A stretch of 64,000 nt of DNA from Epiperipatus broadwayi (Eukaryota > Onychophora > Udeonychophora > Euonychophora > Peripatidae). Positions 1-64,000 of the stretch are shown in pieces. A program made the position numbers and the translations under genes. Position 1 is the stretch's first letter; each line of letters starts with the position of its first letter. The notes under the pieces were generated by a model. It saw only the letters and a list, made by a program, of their open reading frames with translations. It made no database searches and was not told the origin of the DNA. The stretch lies in the NCBI GenBank assembly GCA_028023455.1, contig JAQFVV010000020.1, positions 4,321,092 to 4,385,091 of the forward strand, given 5' to 3'.

Positions 1-1567
1 AATTTGCTTACCATGAAGGAAAAACTGTTCTAATATGATTCTACCTTCACACACGTATCTTATATGTGTGAGCATTTTGTTTTGAAATGGTCATTTTAAA
101 AACATTGTACAATATATATATATATATTGATATAATGAAATGTAGATATATATATAACTGTGTTGTACATTTAATTGCAAAAGTGACAAAAGAGTTTTGA
201 TTTATTTATCTATAATTCTTGAGTCCATTACTCTGCTACCCTACAAATTGCTCGGGCTATATAGATCTAAGTAAATATGATAGTAAAATAGTTAAAGCAA
301 CCAATTTTTTTTATTATAAAAAGCTGTGGCAATGTAACATCCGAAAGAAATACAATAGGCATAATAATAATTTAATTCGTTTTATTTACCAATACTCTGT
401 CATTCTAAATATTAATGTAAAATAATACTCATTCAGAGTTTAAATATAAAATTTTAACATATTGTTAAAATTTTATATTTAAACTCTGAATGAATATTAT
501 TTTACATTAATATATATATATGGTATCAATATACTTTTGCTAAATTTAGACATGAAGCGAAGTTGTTTACATTAGTTGTCTTTTTGGAAAGTAGTAAAGA
601 ATTCAGCTGACTTATATACTGAGTACAGATGATTTTCTAAAAACTGTTATCTATGATTGGCATTATTCATTTTGGACAATAAGAATATATGTATCATCAT
701 ATAGTTGGTTGCTCTAGAAATTATGTAATATTCAAACATGCAAATAGCACATTAAAGATAAGTTTCTTTGAACTGACTACATAATTTTTTTTATTTACTC
801 TGCTGAGATTTGTTCCATAAATGTAATTTGCTATTCAATTATTACTACATTAAACCAAATAATTAACAACTACTATTGATTGTATGGTTTTCACTTCTGC
901 TGCTGACATTTGCAATAATTTTTATCTTTTATAGAAAAAAGTGAATTGAAAAGAGCAAAAGAAACTTTGATGGTAAAAATTTTTGAATTTGAGGCCATCA
1001 ATCTTATGAAAGCATCCTTTGATGTTAAAGGAAGTTGGTTTTTGAAGTGAATGATGGGAAGGTTATTTTGTTTTGTATATATATATGTTGTATATTTAGT
1101 TGAATATCATTTGTCAAGATTTATTTGTTAATAGATGAAACCATGGTTGTGAAAGAATTTTAGTGAAGTTTTGTTTTTGGCTAGTATTGTAATATTATAT
1201 GAATTTCTATTTTAGATATATATAAATATATTAATCTAATGGAAAAAATGTTTAACTGTTACCAGGATTCATGTTCCAATTATTTGATGCCTCCGATTTA
1301 TCTGATGAGGAAAAAAATCATTCCCAAAATGTATATTTGAGGAGAAAGATTATGGGATTTTTACTCTGGTGGTTGGTTCTAATGTAGTGGAATTTGACAA
1401 GAATGCATTGATAAAATATAAAAAATATTATTGTTCAAAAACTATAGATTAACATTATTACAGAAATATTTCACATAAAATTGCAAAAAGAAAGTTTAAA
1501 AAAGCTGATACAACTGATCTTCATTTATAAAAATATGTGTATGCTAATTCATTTTTTTTTAAATTAG
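1..1567. other. THOC6 upstream intron or flank, no gene recognised
   Basis: AT-rich sequence upstream of the two THOC6 exons. A stretch at 935-1050 is open and starts after TTTTATAG, but its translation does not resemble THOC6 and it ends in TGA. The region also contains TA microsatellites and the 49-bp-arm hairpin listed separately. Confidence 0.5.
411..511. repeat. Near-perfect inverted repeat with 49-bp arms
   Basis: The left arm (411-459) and right arm (463-511) are reverse complements with a single mismatch and a 3-base loop. The low divergence implies a recent origin or gene conversion. It could be a small fold-back MITE, but no target-site duplication is clear because both flanks are AT repeats. 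Confidence 0.8.
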
Positions 1568-1693
1568 ATTATTTCTGCTGGCAGTGAATCTTACGTTTTT
1601 CATTGGAATATAAATGGCACTCTCAAAGTTCAAGTACCAACTACTCCATATAGTGTATATGCCGTTAATATTAATAATTCGGATACTTATAAG
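1568..1693 (+). CDS. THOC6: THOC6-like, penultimate exon (partial gene)
   Basis: This 42-codon phase-0 exon is bounded by TTAG at 1564-1567 and GTAAGAAG from 1694. It encodes a WD40-type blade containing [19 protein letters not shown] and [12 protein letters not shown]. This matches the C-terminal end of THOC6, which has SAG, then a Q/H-W hydrophobic strand, then GxLKxQVP. THOC6 is the beta-propeller subunit of the THO/TREX complex, which couples transcription to mRNA processing and export in the nucleus. Upstream exons, including the expected LWHLRS-like blade, were not found in 1-1567, so the rest of the gene lies outside the window or is too diverged to see. Assignment is by recalled family similarity, not a search. 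Confidence 0.85.
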
Positions 1694-1767
1694 GTAAGAA
1701 GTAATCACAATTTTTTTGTTTAAAAGTGAAAGTAAACTATTAAATGTTTTTTTTCTTTTATTTTTAG

Positions 1768-1848
1768 GTTTTATCTGCATCTGGGAGTAGTCATAAAATT
1801 GACATTTGCACCAATTTTGCTTACAAAGCATTTTCTCTTTCCATTTAA
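1768..1848 (+). CDS. THOC6: THOC6-like, last exon with stop
   Basis: The exon follows a pyrimidine-rich tract and TTTTTAG (1761-1767) and joins the previous exon in phase 0 across a 74-bp intron. It encodes 26 residues, including VLSASGSSHKIDI and ending AYKAFSLSI, then TAA at 1846-1848. The ending corresponds to the conserved THOC6 terminus (VLTAAGNS.. YRAFSLSF in vertebrates), which closes the last propeller blade. The match reaches the stop codon, so the C-terminus looks complete and intact. Confidence 0.87.
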   Translation, partial: VLSASGSSHKIDICTNFAYKAFSLSI

Positions 1849-4800
1849 ATATAAAGGAATCAAGTCCATTATGTATATATATATTTTGTACTTTTATAAA
1901 GTTTGGATTTTACATGTGATTATTAATAAAGTGTCAATTACTGAATTAAATTACTCTAAATGTTATACCCACACAATCATAAAAACATTACATCTCAAGA
2001 TGATGCAAGACATGTATTAATAAATTACTGTGATAGGCTGAAAAAATAAAATTGTTGTCACCAGTTACAACAGATTGATAAGAAAAAAAAATGTTCTAGG
2101 TTCATTTACTTGTCTTAGACAAAAAAAAAAAAAAATATTTCATCAATTTGTAATAGATATTCCAATGTAAGATTAATGTACTTCTAACACATTTAAAAAT
2201 CACGAGTTTTATTATAAACAAATTTATACCTTCATATTCTCCAAATAAAAATAAGTAAGAAAAGCTTCAATTATAGTATTTGTTTACGTAATTTAGTACA
2301 AAAAAAAAAGTTTTTTCATCAAATGTGGGAATTTAAAATTAGCTTACAAAGACCTAAACTTTTATCGGTATTTATCATTATGACACAGAGCCATTATTCA
2401 CATCAAGAACTGCTTTTAGTGTATATGGAATGCAATTATTTAACATTAGACTTCTCTAAAAAAAATAAGGCATGCCTCATGGAAGAAAATCTCAAGTTCT
2501 TAGAGAGAGAATAGTGAATGACATCAACCTTTTATTAATTGTTCTAGCGTAAAGCGTAGAACTCAATATTTAATTAAAATAAGTAATTGACGAGGCTGCG
2601 AGATTTTATTACATGTATGAACTGGATCATTATCTTATTGAAATATCATAAGATTATCTGGAAATGTTTGCACCATGGAATGAATCTTGTTTTCTAATGT
2701 TCTAATTTGCAGCCATGCATAGTGATTAGACTATGAGAATATTATTATATACCTTCACAAAATTGCACCATTTCATATTCGCAAATAGGCAATCGTGAAA
2801 TAACCCCATTTAGTTGGTGAAAGTGCGAATGATTAGTTTAATTACTATATAATAAACTTCCTGCCTTGCATTATCTAATTGTATGTTTGCTATATGGTCT
2901 TTTCATAAGTGACATCACTAAAATCATACCAATCTTTTTATAAGTATTTTGTTGCTGAAGCTCTTAGCAGATAGCTAGGTTTATCAACTTTAATGATTTA
3001 TTCTTTTGTAATTTTTTTTGGCTACAATGCTTTGTATTGATTATAGTTCTCTTTCAGTTAAGCACTGATTTTCAATCACAGTTGATTCTAGATTTAATAG
3101 TAAATGCACTCATCTTTCTTGAAATATTAATTTTGCTCTAGTTAAAATTAGGCACTCAGCCAAGTATCCACAGACTTTTAAAACTGATATCGACTATTAC
3201 CTGTGAGATTCTTTTTACCAGCTTCTTAATTATTTTTGCAAGAGAAAAATTATTATTTTGGTATGAATTTCCATTTCTGTATCTAAAATAAATAGTAACT
3301 GTACATGTTATTTTGTTCATCCCAAATATAGGAGCTACTTGTTCAATGATGACTATAAGTGCTATTTTGGCAGTATACTTAATATCCGAGTTGAGTACGC
3401 TGAGTGCCAGTTTTGTTTAGAAGCATCACTATATTTATCTATTTTCAGGATATGTGTTTTTCTAAATTTTAGTTATTCTGTACTATATAATATTTATGTT
3501 AAACTCAATGCCATTTACATCTAGTGCTTGTCATGAAAAAGTTATAAACATATTTAAATATTGAAAATGTCCATATTCTTCCATCATACATGTAATAAAA
3601 ATATATTTGTTTTTAAATATTATATAATCAAATTACGATATAATTTTTATATAAAAATTAAATTAAAATTCTTTTAGATATTGTAACTGTTAATTTCTGA
3701 TCAATAAATAGTATATATAAGCGTTTTAACGCGCTGAAGAAGTTGTTATTTTTCAAGAATTAACAATTACGATAATATTAAAAGATCTTAATAATTAACT
3801 CTAAAGTAAAAATCTCGATTTAAAACTAATTAGCTTAACAAAAAATATATATATATTTTAAATTAAATATATTTGTTTGTCTTTAAATAAAAACATAATT
3901 TCATGAGCATCTTTAAGTCACTAAGTTATAGATATAATACTATTGAACATTTAATACAAAAAAATAAATCAATTATCATTATATTTACTTGTTAAGAGAA
4001 AGGTTGTAATTTGATTAATGGTGACATCCATTTCCTAACCTGATGCATTGCAAGATGCTACTATATATATATATAGAAAGATTTGATGTTGCTTTATACA
4101 TTGTCAGCTTTTATGATTTGTGGTCTCAATTTTTTTTTCACTTCCATTGTAAACTGTGAATTATTTCTGTATGACAAATATATGTTAATCAAGTTTGTAT
4201 TTTTTTTTTTTTTGTTATTGTTGGTAAATCCATTGAACATGTCATTATACCCATTAAAATCCTGTCAATAGTTGATGTCTTACTTTTTAAATGTTATTTA
4301 TCTTTAGGTAAGATTAAAGGTGTTTTCAAGTTTTAGTTGTGACAAGCTGATTATTAGTAAAACTTCCATTTTTCTCGATCACATCTTTACATCTATGATC
4401 CTACTTCTTGACAGAGCTTATAATGAGGTTGCAGATGTAATTTGTTTTAATACATTTTAACACTTATTTTTTACTTCCCATTGTATTGTATTGTATTAAT
4501 AGTTTCTCAATTGTAAACATTGGATGATAGGGCTTTCTAATTATCCATATCAGTTTTGATTCAAATGATTTCTAATCTGTGCATTTTTGTGCTTGTCTTT
4601 AATTAGAGTTTATAGTTTCAAAGTACCTGAATATGCAAAATTAATATGAAATTAATGTTATTCTGGATTATTATAAAGATATTACTAATACATCATTTCA
4701 TGTTGTTCAACTGTTAAGTAACATTTACTAATGGAGTTAATACAGAAGCTATAAGATTTCAAAGAAGCACATGGTTGAAAAACACTTGCACTGGGACTGA

Positions 4801-4927
4801 AACTATGTCAAAATATCTTTTAAATATTATTTATTGCTAGAGCATATCCAATAGATCATTAGGATTAGACAAGAGAAAGAATTTGAATTAGGGATGTTAA
4901 GGGTATTGCACCAATAGAAAAAATAAT
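1849..4927. other. Intergenic, AT-rich
   Basis: Begins with the THOC6 3' UTR. Beyond that there are short A or T runs and TA repeats. No coding exon, RNA gene or well-preserved repeat was recognised; the short open frames at 2323-2514, 3339-3524 and 4083-4271 have no family features. Confidence 0.5.
1925..1930 (+). terminator. THOC6: Probable THOC6 polyadenylation signal
   Basis: A canonical AATAAA lies 77 bases after the THOC6 stop, on the same strand. AT-rich DNA makes chance hexamers common, but the position suits a short 3' UTR. Confidence 0.5.
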
Positions 4928-5089
4928 TAAACCACCAAATATCACATGACATCACCATTTCTAATGCTTGCTCATAACAGTTATTAAAACAGGCAAAACT
5001 CTCCATACAGTAGTGCCACTCAGTACAAACCATAGTAATCAATGGATGCCAGAAGGCTGGTGCATAAAATCCCTATTTAGTGCCTACTC

Positions 5090-5148
5090 ATCCAATATTC
5101 CTAGACTAGTTTCTGACTTGTGGCCTTTGTCAGTGAGGAGCCTTGATT
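5090..5148 (-). ncRNA. Hammerhead ribozyme relic, core G8 changed
   Basis: On the minus strand the core reads CTGACAA instead of CTGANGA. It is followed by a short stem II closed by CACAA, then GAAAC-TA-GTC. The G8-to-A change removes a residue needed for catalysis, so this copy is probably dead although the architecture is retained. Confidence 0.55.
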
Positions 5149-5484
5149 ATTCTGGCTTGCACTGAGTGGCACTACTGTATGGAGATGTTTTGCCTGTTTT
5201 AATAAGTTATGAGCAAGCATAATAAATGGTGATCATGTGATGTTTGGTGGTTTAATACAAATCCTGCCTAGTAGGATAGTGGTGGCTATGGTTATTAAAG
5301 AACCAAAGACACCAAAATGTATGGATACTGAACTGAGTTCAGGCCTATATGACTATATAAGTTAATGAGCTTAGATTGAAAATATTATTGTTTTCAATTT
5401 TATTCTCGTACTTTTGTAATTAAGTAGAGAAATGACTGCTGGAGGGTTGCATTTAATCCTAAGATCTAGGTGCAGTGTTCTCAG

Positions 5485-5543
5485 TTCCAAGGCTCCTCAA
5501 TGATGAAGGCCACAAGCCAGAAACTAGTCTGGAGATATTGGAT
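5485..5543 (+). ncRNA. Hammerhead ribozyme relic, core C3 changed
   Basis: The core reads ATGATGA instead of CTGATGA. It is followed by AGGC-CACAA-GCCA, GAAAC, the TA loop and GTC. The outer stem I pairs TTCCAA with TTGGAT, with one mismatch. Loss of C3 breaks the C3-G8 pair, so cleavage is not expected. Confidence 0.55.
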
Positions 5544-5650
5544 GAGTAGGCATTAGATAGGGATTTTATGTACAAGCCTTCTGGCATCCATCGATTACTC
5601 TGGCTTGCACAGAGTGGCACTACTGTATGGAGAGTTTTCCCTGCTTTTAG

Positions 5651-8292
5651 AAATAATGGGAGAAAAGATTATTTTTTAAGAGCTGATGATATATGCCACT
5701 TTCAAATATAATATGTTTTGATCACTGATCATAGAGAAAAAGCATTAGGACTCACGTATTTCACATTTTATCTTTCGTTGTCACTATAAATATTGGTCAT
5801 ATATAACATATTCCAACTGTTATTGAATATAATTTATCATTATGTAAGATCAGGAGTATTTTTATCTTCAGCACATTGATCTATAAATCTTCAATATAAC
5901 CTATTGAATGATAATTTGTTTACTTCAGGGAGTTTTATATCAGCCATCTTTATTGAATTGAAATAAATGTAAATTTTTTTAAATACTTTTTGAGCTATAT
6001 CAATAATTTTCTACCACGTCTTATTTTTATAAGTGCAGTGATCAGAGTTAAGGCTTCTCTGTTTATCTGCACATAATTTTTCTTAGCTTTACATGAACAT
6101 ATATAGTAATGCACCAGTCTCCACTGGTGATTCATCTTCTACCAGAATTGATCATTGTAAATTAGTAAAATCCAAATTTAATAATATCAAATTCATAATA
6201 CTCTGAATAATTCTAGAAAATTAAACAATATACTTTTATAAAAGAGGTAAATAATATAAAAGTAATCAAATAATTAATTGTTCTGGAGGTCCTGTAACTT
6301 TTGAGTACCTGAAATGAGAAGTTAAACTTTGATTCAAGAATCTTTAATTGTAAAATTCTCACTATGTCACTATGTTACTCTTCTTCATGGGCTAATTATC
6401 AAAAATGCAAAACTAGTTCTAACAGGATTGAATTATAAAAACAAAAAGTAGCGCATTAAAATATTTACATTTAACAAATTATAATAGTGCCAAAATCACA
6501 CTTTTCTTTATGTTTGCCGTAATATTCTATAAATACAATTTATCCAAACTTCAAACACTTTTTAGCAAAACTCTTTATTTGTACATACACCTACGTTTCG
6601 AATGACCTGCAGTCTTCTTCAGAGCAAGTTTATTTAGATCAAAATATACAGAAACATTCATTTTAGGTATAAGGATAAAAGAAATACCTTTTTCGCCCTA
6701 TGTGGTTTAGTGCAATGGAAAAATGGCAGATTATGGTTCGTTTCTGTCATTTTTGGTGTTTGAATTTTATTAGTAATATCATTGATTGGAGAACAAAATT
6801 TTATGATTAAACAATCAAAAAAGTTATATATATGAAGAAAAAAACAAAGCGCAAATCAGAAAAATATTAAAAGACCATAAACTTGCTACAGCAGCTGTAC
6901 AATATTTCTTTCACCAATGGTAAAAGTTGTAATATATTTCAATTATACCTTTTCTTTATGATCAATGTACTGACAGTCATTTGACCAATCTGATTGGGAG
7001 AGCTATCTGGGTTGAGTATAAGCTAGCTTATATCCGCTCTGAAACTTCAATTCAGGTCATAGAATAATCAGTTGAAACTATAAGGAAATATTATCAAGGA
7101 ATAAGTAAAATTTACTGCATTGTAAAAAGTGAATAAAGAAAAGTGTGCTAAATGCTATTACATGAATATCACGACTTAATTAAAAATTTAAAAAAAAACA
7201 CAATAAAACAAGTTAATTGGTCATGTATTTAGATGGTGAGAAGGAAAAACATCTTTACCTAAAAAAGAAAAAATTTGAAGTGGAACGTAAGAAATATGTA
7301 ACTACGGAAATGTTTGTCAAAAAAAAAACATCATTAAATTCATAATTTCAATCTTTAACAGATTTCATGTTGATGAAATCTGTTTTCGATATAATAACTT
7401 ATTTCATATAATAAACAAGCTATTTGCAAGATGGGTTCTATCCTACATAATTAAATTACATTTATATAATAATTAGCCATTAAACTAAGGAGTATACAAT
7501 TCAAAGTACTAATGCACTTTCGTAACTATACAGAAATGAAAACATTTTTTCATAATAACAAGTGTATTTTAATAGATCAGATGATGGAGATTTGCCAACT
7601 GACAAAGAGGATTTTGCTCGGCTCTTATTTTCATTGTTTATTTTTTGGAAATTGGCAATTATGTAATATCTAAAACAATTTTAGTTTCAGTGCCAAACTG
7701 AATAGAAGCACATTAGTGGTTTGAATTGGATACATACATATAAATACTTGACTTCAAGACAATTCTAAATGATGTCAGTTTTATTTCAAATTTTTAATCT
7801 ACAATACAAAAGATATATATAAGTATATATACACACATCCATATTTGTGATTTATTTTCCTGATCAAGTCAATAATTATGTATTAAATAATTACATGCAA
7901 CTTTTTTCTTTAATACAACAAATCAAAATAGTATTGATTCTCATTTTATTCCTTAACAAAAAAAGGGAAAAAATACTGATATTAGGATAGTAAAAAGTAC
8001 ACAATAAGTCAATATTAAAAAATTGTCTGTATAAAATAAATCAAAATAAATATGCTCATGTTTATTTTACAAGTGATAAATGGGAATAAGTTTGTACACA
8101 GATGTATGTTGTTAAATTATGCACTGCACATATTCACATAGTTTAATATATGTGTAGGCATTTATACTCAACCATACATATATAGTAAAGCTGAAAATGT
8201 AAATATTCTTGGAATTTAGAACAAGTTAAAGTTATATGACCCTTACCCCCCATCTGCAATACAATTTTTAATAAATGAACTTTATGTCAACG
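5651..8292. other. Intergenic between the convergent genes
   Basis: AT-rich and mostly featureless. Two items stand out. The minus strand of about 6570-6635 carries CTGAAGA and GAAACG with a short GAC/GUC stem between them. A diverged SINE-like segment at about 6985-7075 contains GGGTTGAGTATAAGC, similar to one at 9475. Otherwise nothing was recognised. Confidence 0.5.
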
Positions 8293-8298
8293 TTTATT
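8293..8298 (-). terminator. SUPT6H: Possible SUPT6H polyadenylation signal
   Basis: TTTATT on the + strand reads AATAAA on the minus strand, about 165 bases after the SUPT6H stop. Further AATAAA hexamers occur downstream, for example at 8061-8066, so the exact 3' end is uncertain. Confidence 0.4.
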
Positions 8299-8462
8299 TG
8301 TACAAAATATATTTCAGAGCCTTTCTGGCCTTGGTAGAAATTTTATATAAACTATATATATCAACAATTTCTTTATACATTATCAGCAAAGTGAGATAAA
8401 TACAAACAATTTACAGGATTAATCCTACGCCTCCCCCCTTCAAATAATTTTTTGCGTAATTC

Positions 8463-62620
<54,158 letters not shown>

Positions 62621-64000
62621 CTACATATATATTTTAAAAATATTTTTAATCCATTCACAAAGCTATTAAAATTTACACCAAAATTAGAAAAATTTGCCAT
62701 GCAAATAAATTTAAGATTCTACTAATATTGTAAGTAAAAAATGTATAAAATACTCTAGAGATTTAAATAATCATTCATTCATCAGAAGTTACTCTACAAT
62801 TAATACATCATTCGAATTTTAAAGAAAAAAGCTAAAGAATTGAAAGTCACAGAAAATAAGAAGATTGGCATTAGAATTGTTGTATGCAATGAAAATATGG
62901 TTGCATAAGCATACAATTTCCCTGCTATAATTACTACACAGATGACTAATGTGATCTACGACATAATGTATGGATATTTAATCAAATTCATTCATATAAA
63001 TTTGGCAATTGAGATAACAACTCAGGCAGAATTGCAATAACAAAAAGAAGAGCCAAAAAGAATTTAGTAAATCAATTGAGACTAAATTATAATCTTTTTT
63101 TGAAACATTTTAAAATTTAACGTTTATTAAATCATCTCTGAGTAAATTCTAATGAAAATTTTAAAAATAAAACAGTTTAAAATACCCATTTTTCAAAGTC
63201 ATTAGCTTTTTTTTTTCGTCCTGTAAAATGCTGGTTGTAAACAGTTGGCCTATATTAATTTAAATATTCTTTTTTAAAACATAATCTCAAAATAATCATT
63301 TAATAACAAACATAAGATAAATTCGAACTTTTTTTTGTTTAAGTTACTTTTCAAAATAAATTTAATTTTATCTAATTGTGCAACAGCGTAATGCTGTTTT
63401 AAATATTACAGTTTTCAAACATCGCGCTATATAAAAAATGATTTATTTACATACATCTAATTGATTAGAACAATTTATATTTTAAAAAATGTTTAATTTA
63501 TTATATATAACATTACTAATTTATTACATAACCATAATAATTTCATGTGGATCTGTGAACACACAAATTTGTACACTAAACAATCATCTTTTCTTTTGTA
63601 AAAAGAAAAAATCTCATGTGTATTCACATAATTAAAAATAGGTTGTGCAATCTGTGCAAATTTTTCCTATATAAGTCTACTTTTAAATACTTGGTCTCTA
63701 TTCTATTAAAACACTTAAAATGATATGGCTTGTAATAATTTGCATACTAGATCTGAATATTTTATTTTTCCTTTATTATTTCTACTTGTATGTGCTAGAT
63801 TTATATATGATGTGACTTCAAACTATGATCAACAACCTGAAAATCATTTCAATAATTATCAAATTCTTTGCCAAAAGCAAGTGGAATACCTTAGTATGAG
63901 GATACTATGAACAAATCATAATAATGATCAACGTTAGTAACAGTTTTCTATTATTTGATAATCTTCTTAACACAATTTATTTTAGCTTTTCAATATTTAC
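62621..64000. other. SUPT6H intron at the right edge of the window
   Basis: AT-rich sequence upstream of visible exon 1. The expected exon encoding the PERFQ-like sequence and the acidic N-terminus was not found. An exon-like stretch at 63186-63249 (-) is discussed among the rejected items. Confidence 0.5.

Larger units (their letters stand above)
4928..5650. mobile_element. Palindromic composite of the hammerhead-bearing repeat family
   Basis: The left half (about 4931-5254) is a fold-back: the first 90 or so bases, which include CATACAGTAGTGCCACTC, return inverted at 5160-5254. The right half (about 5262-5648) is a longer copy in the opposite orientation to the unit at 16062-16464. Both halves carry a hammerhead-like core (5090-5148 - and 5485-5543 +). 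The outer flanks, TAGAAAAAATAAT near 4915 and TAGAAATAAT near 5648, may be a target-site duplication altered by A-run slippage. No protein is encoded. Confidence 0.7.

Noticed and set aside
935-1050. Open + strand stretch after TTTTATAG as a possible upstream THOC6 exon
   Set aside because: The translation, including EFEAINLMKASFDV, shows no THOC6 or WD40 features and runs into a stop without a clear donor.
7800-7840. TA/CA dinucleotide runs here and elsewhere as regulatory elements
   Set aside because: Ordinary microsatellites in an AT-rich genome.
63186-63249. Exon-like minus-strand stretch ending KANDFEKW before a GTATTT donor, phase compatible with SUPT6H visible exon 1
   Set aside because: The acceptor has a poor pyrimidine tract, and the translation lacks the expected PERFQ-like and acidic sequence of SPT6. 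The match to the family is only a few residues.

Overview
This window is nuclear DNA of an animal, most likely an invertebrate. It is strongly AT-rich, its genes are split by canonical GT-AG introns up to about 14 kb long, and the introns are full of decayed LINEs, tRNA-derived SINEs and fold-back elements. No bacterial-style operon or organelle gene is present. The phylum cannot be fixed from the sequence.

Two protein-coding genes are visible and they converge. On the + strand, 1568-1848 holds the last two exons of a THOC6-like gene (THO/TREX complex, mRNA export), followed by an AATAAA. On the - strand, sixteen exons between 62620 and 8463 encode SPT6 (SUPT6H), the histone chaperone and elongation factor that travels with RNA polymerase II. 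The visible part is 1425 codons plus a stop. All fifteen exon junctions keep the reading frame. The acidic N-terminus lies beyond the right edge of the window. The visible exons cover the N-terminal core, the YqgF-like, helix-hairpin-helix, death-like, S1 and tandem SH2 domains, and a Ser/Thr/Pro-rich tail.

SUPT6H introns fall into two classes. Seven are 89-156 bp and appear free of repeats. Eight are 1-14 kb and carry most of the mobile DNA: two RTE-like LINE remnants (19.7-20.6 kb +, 25.4-27.4 kb -); a larger, CR1-like LINE (42.3-47.2 kb -) with PHD-like, SGNH-esterase, endonuclease, reverse-transcriptase and Cys-motif remnants and an internal duplication of about 306 bp; a pogo/Tigger-like transposase fragment (52.2-52.7 kb -); three tRNA-derived SINEs with perfect target-site duplications of 10-14 bp; and long fold-back elements at 15.5 and 51.4-52.0 kb.

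The most interesting component is a dispersed, partly palindromic repeat family with copies at 4.93-5.65, 15.2, 16.06-16.71, 27.75 and 60.9 kb, three of them flanked by 10-14 bp direct repeats. Its internal segment folds on paper as a type I hammerhead ribozyme with a two-base-pair stem III. Two copies (16163-16221 - and 60966-61024 +) keep every core nucleotide, and two others have single core mutations. This resembles the hammerheads described in Penelope-like elements and metazoan retrozymes. The family appears to be a non-autonomous, ribozyme-bearing retroelement.
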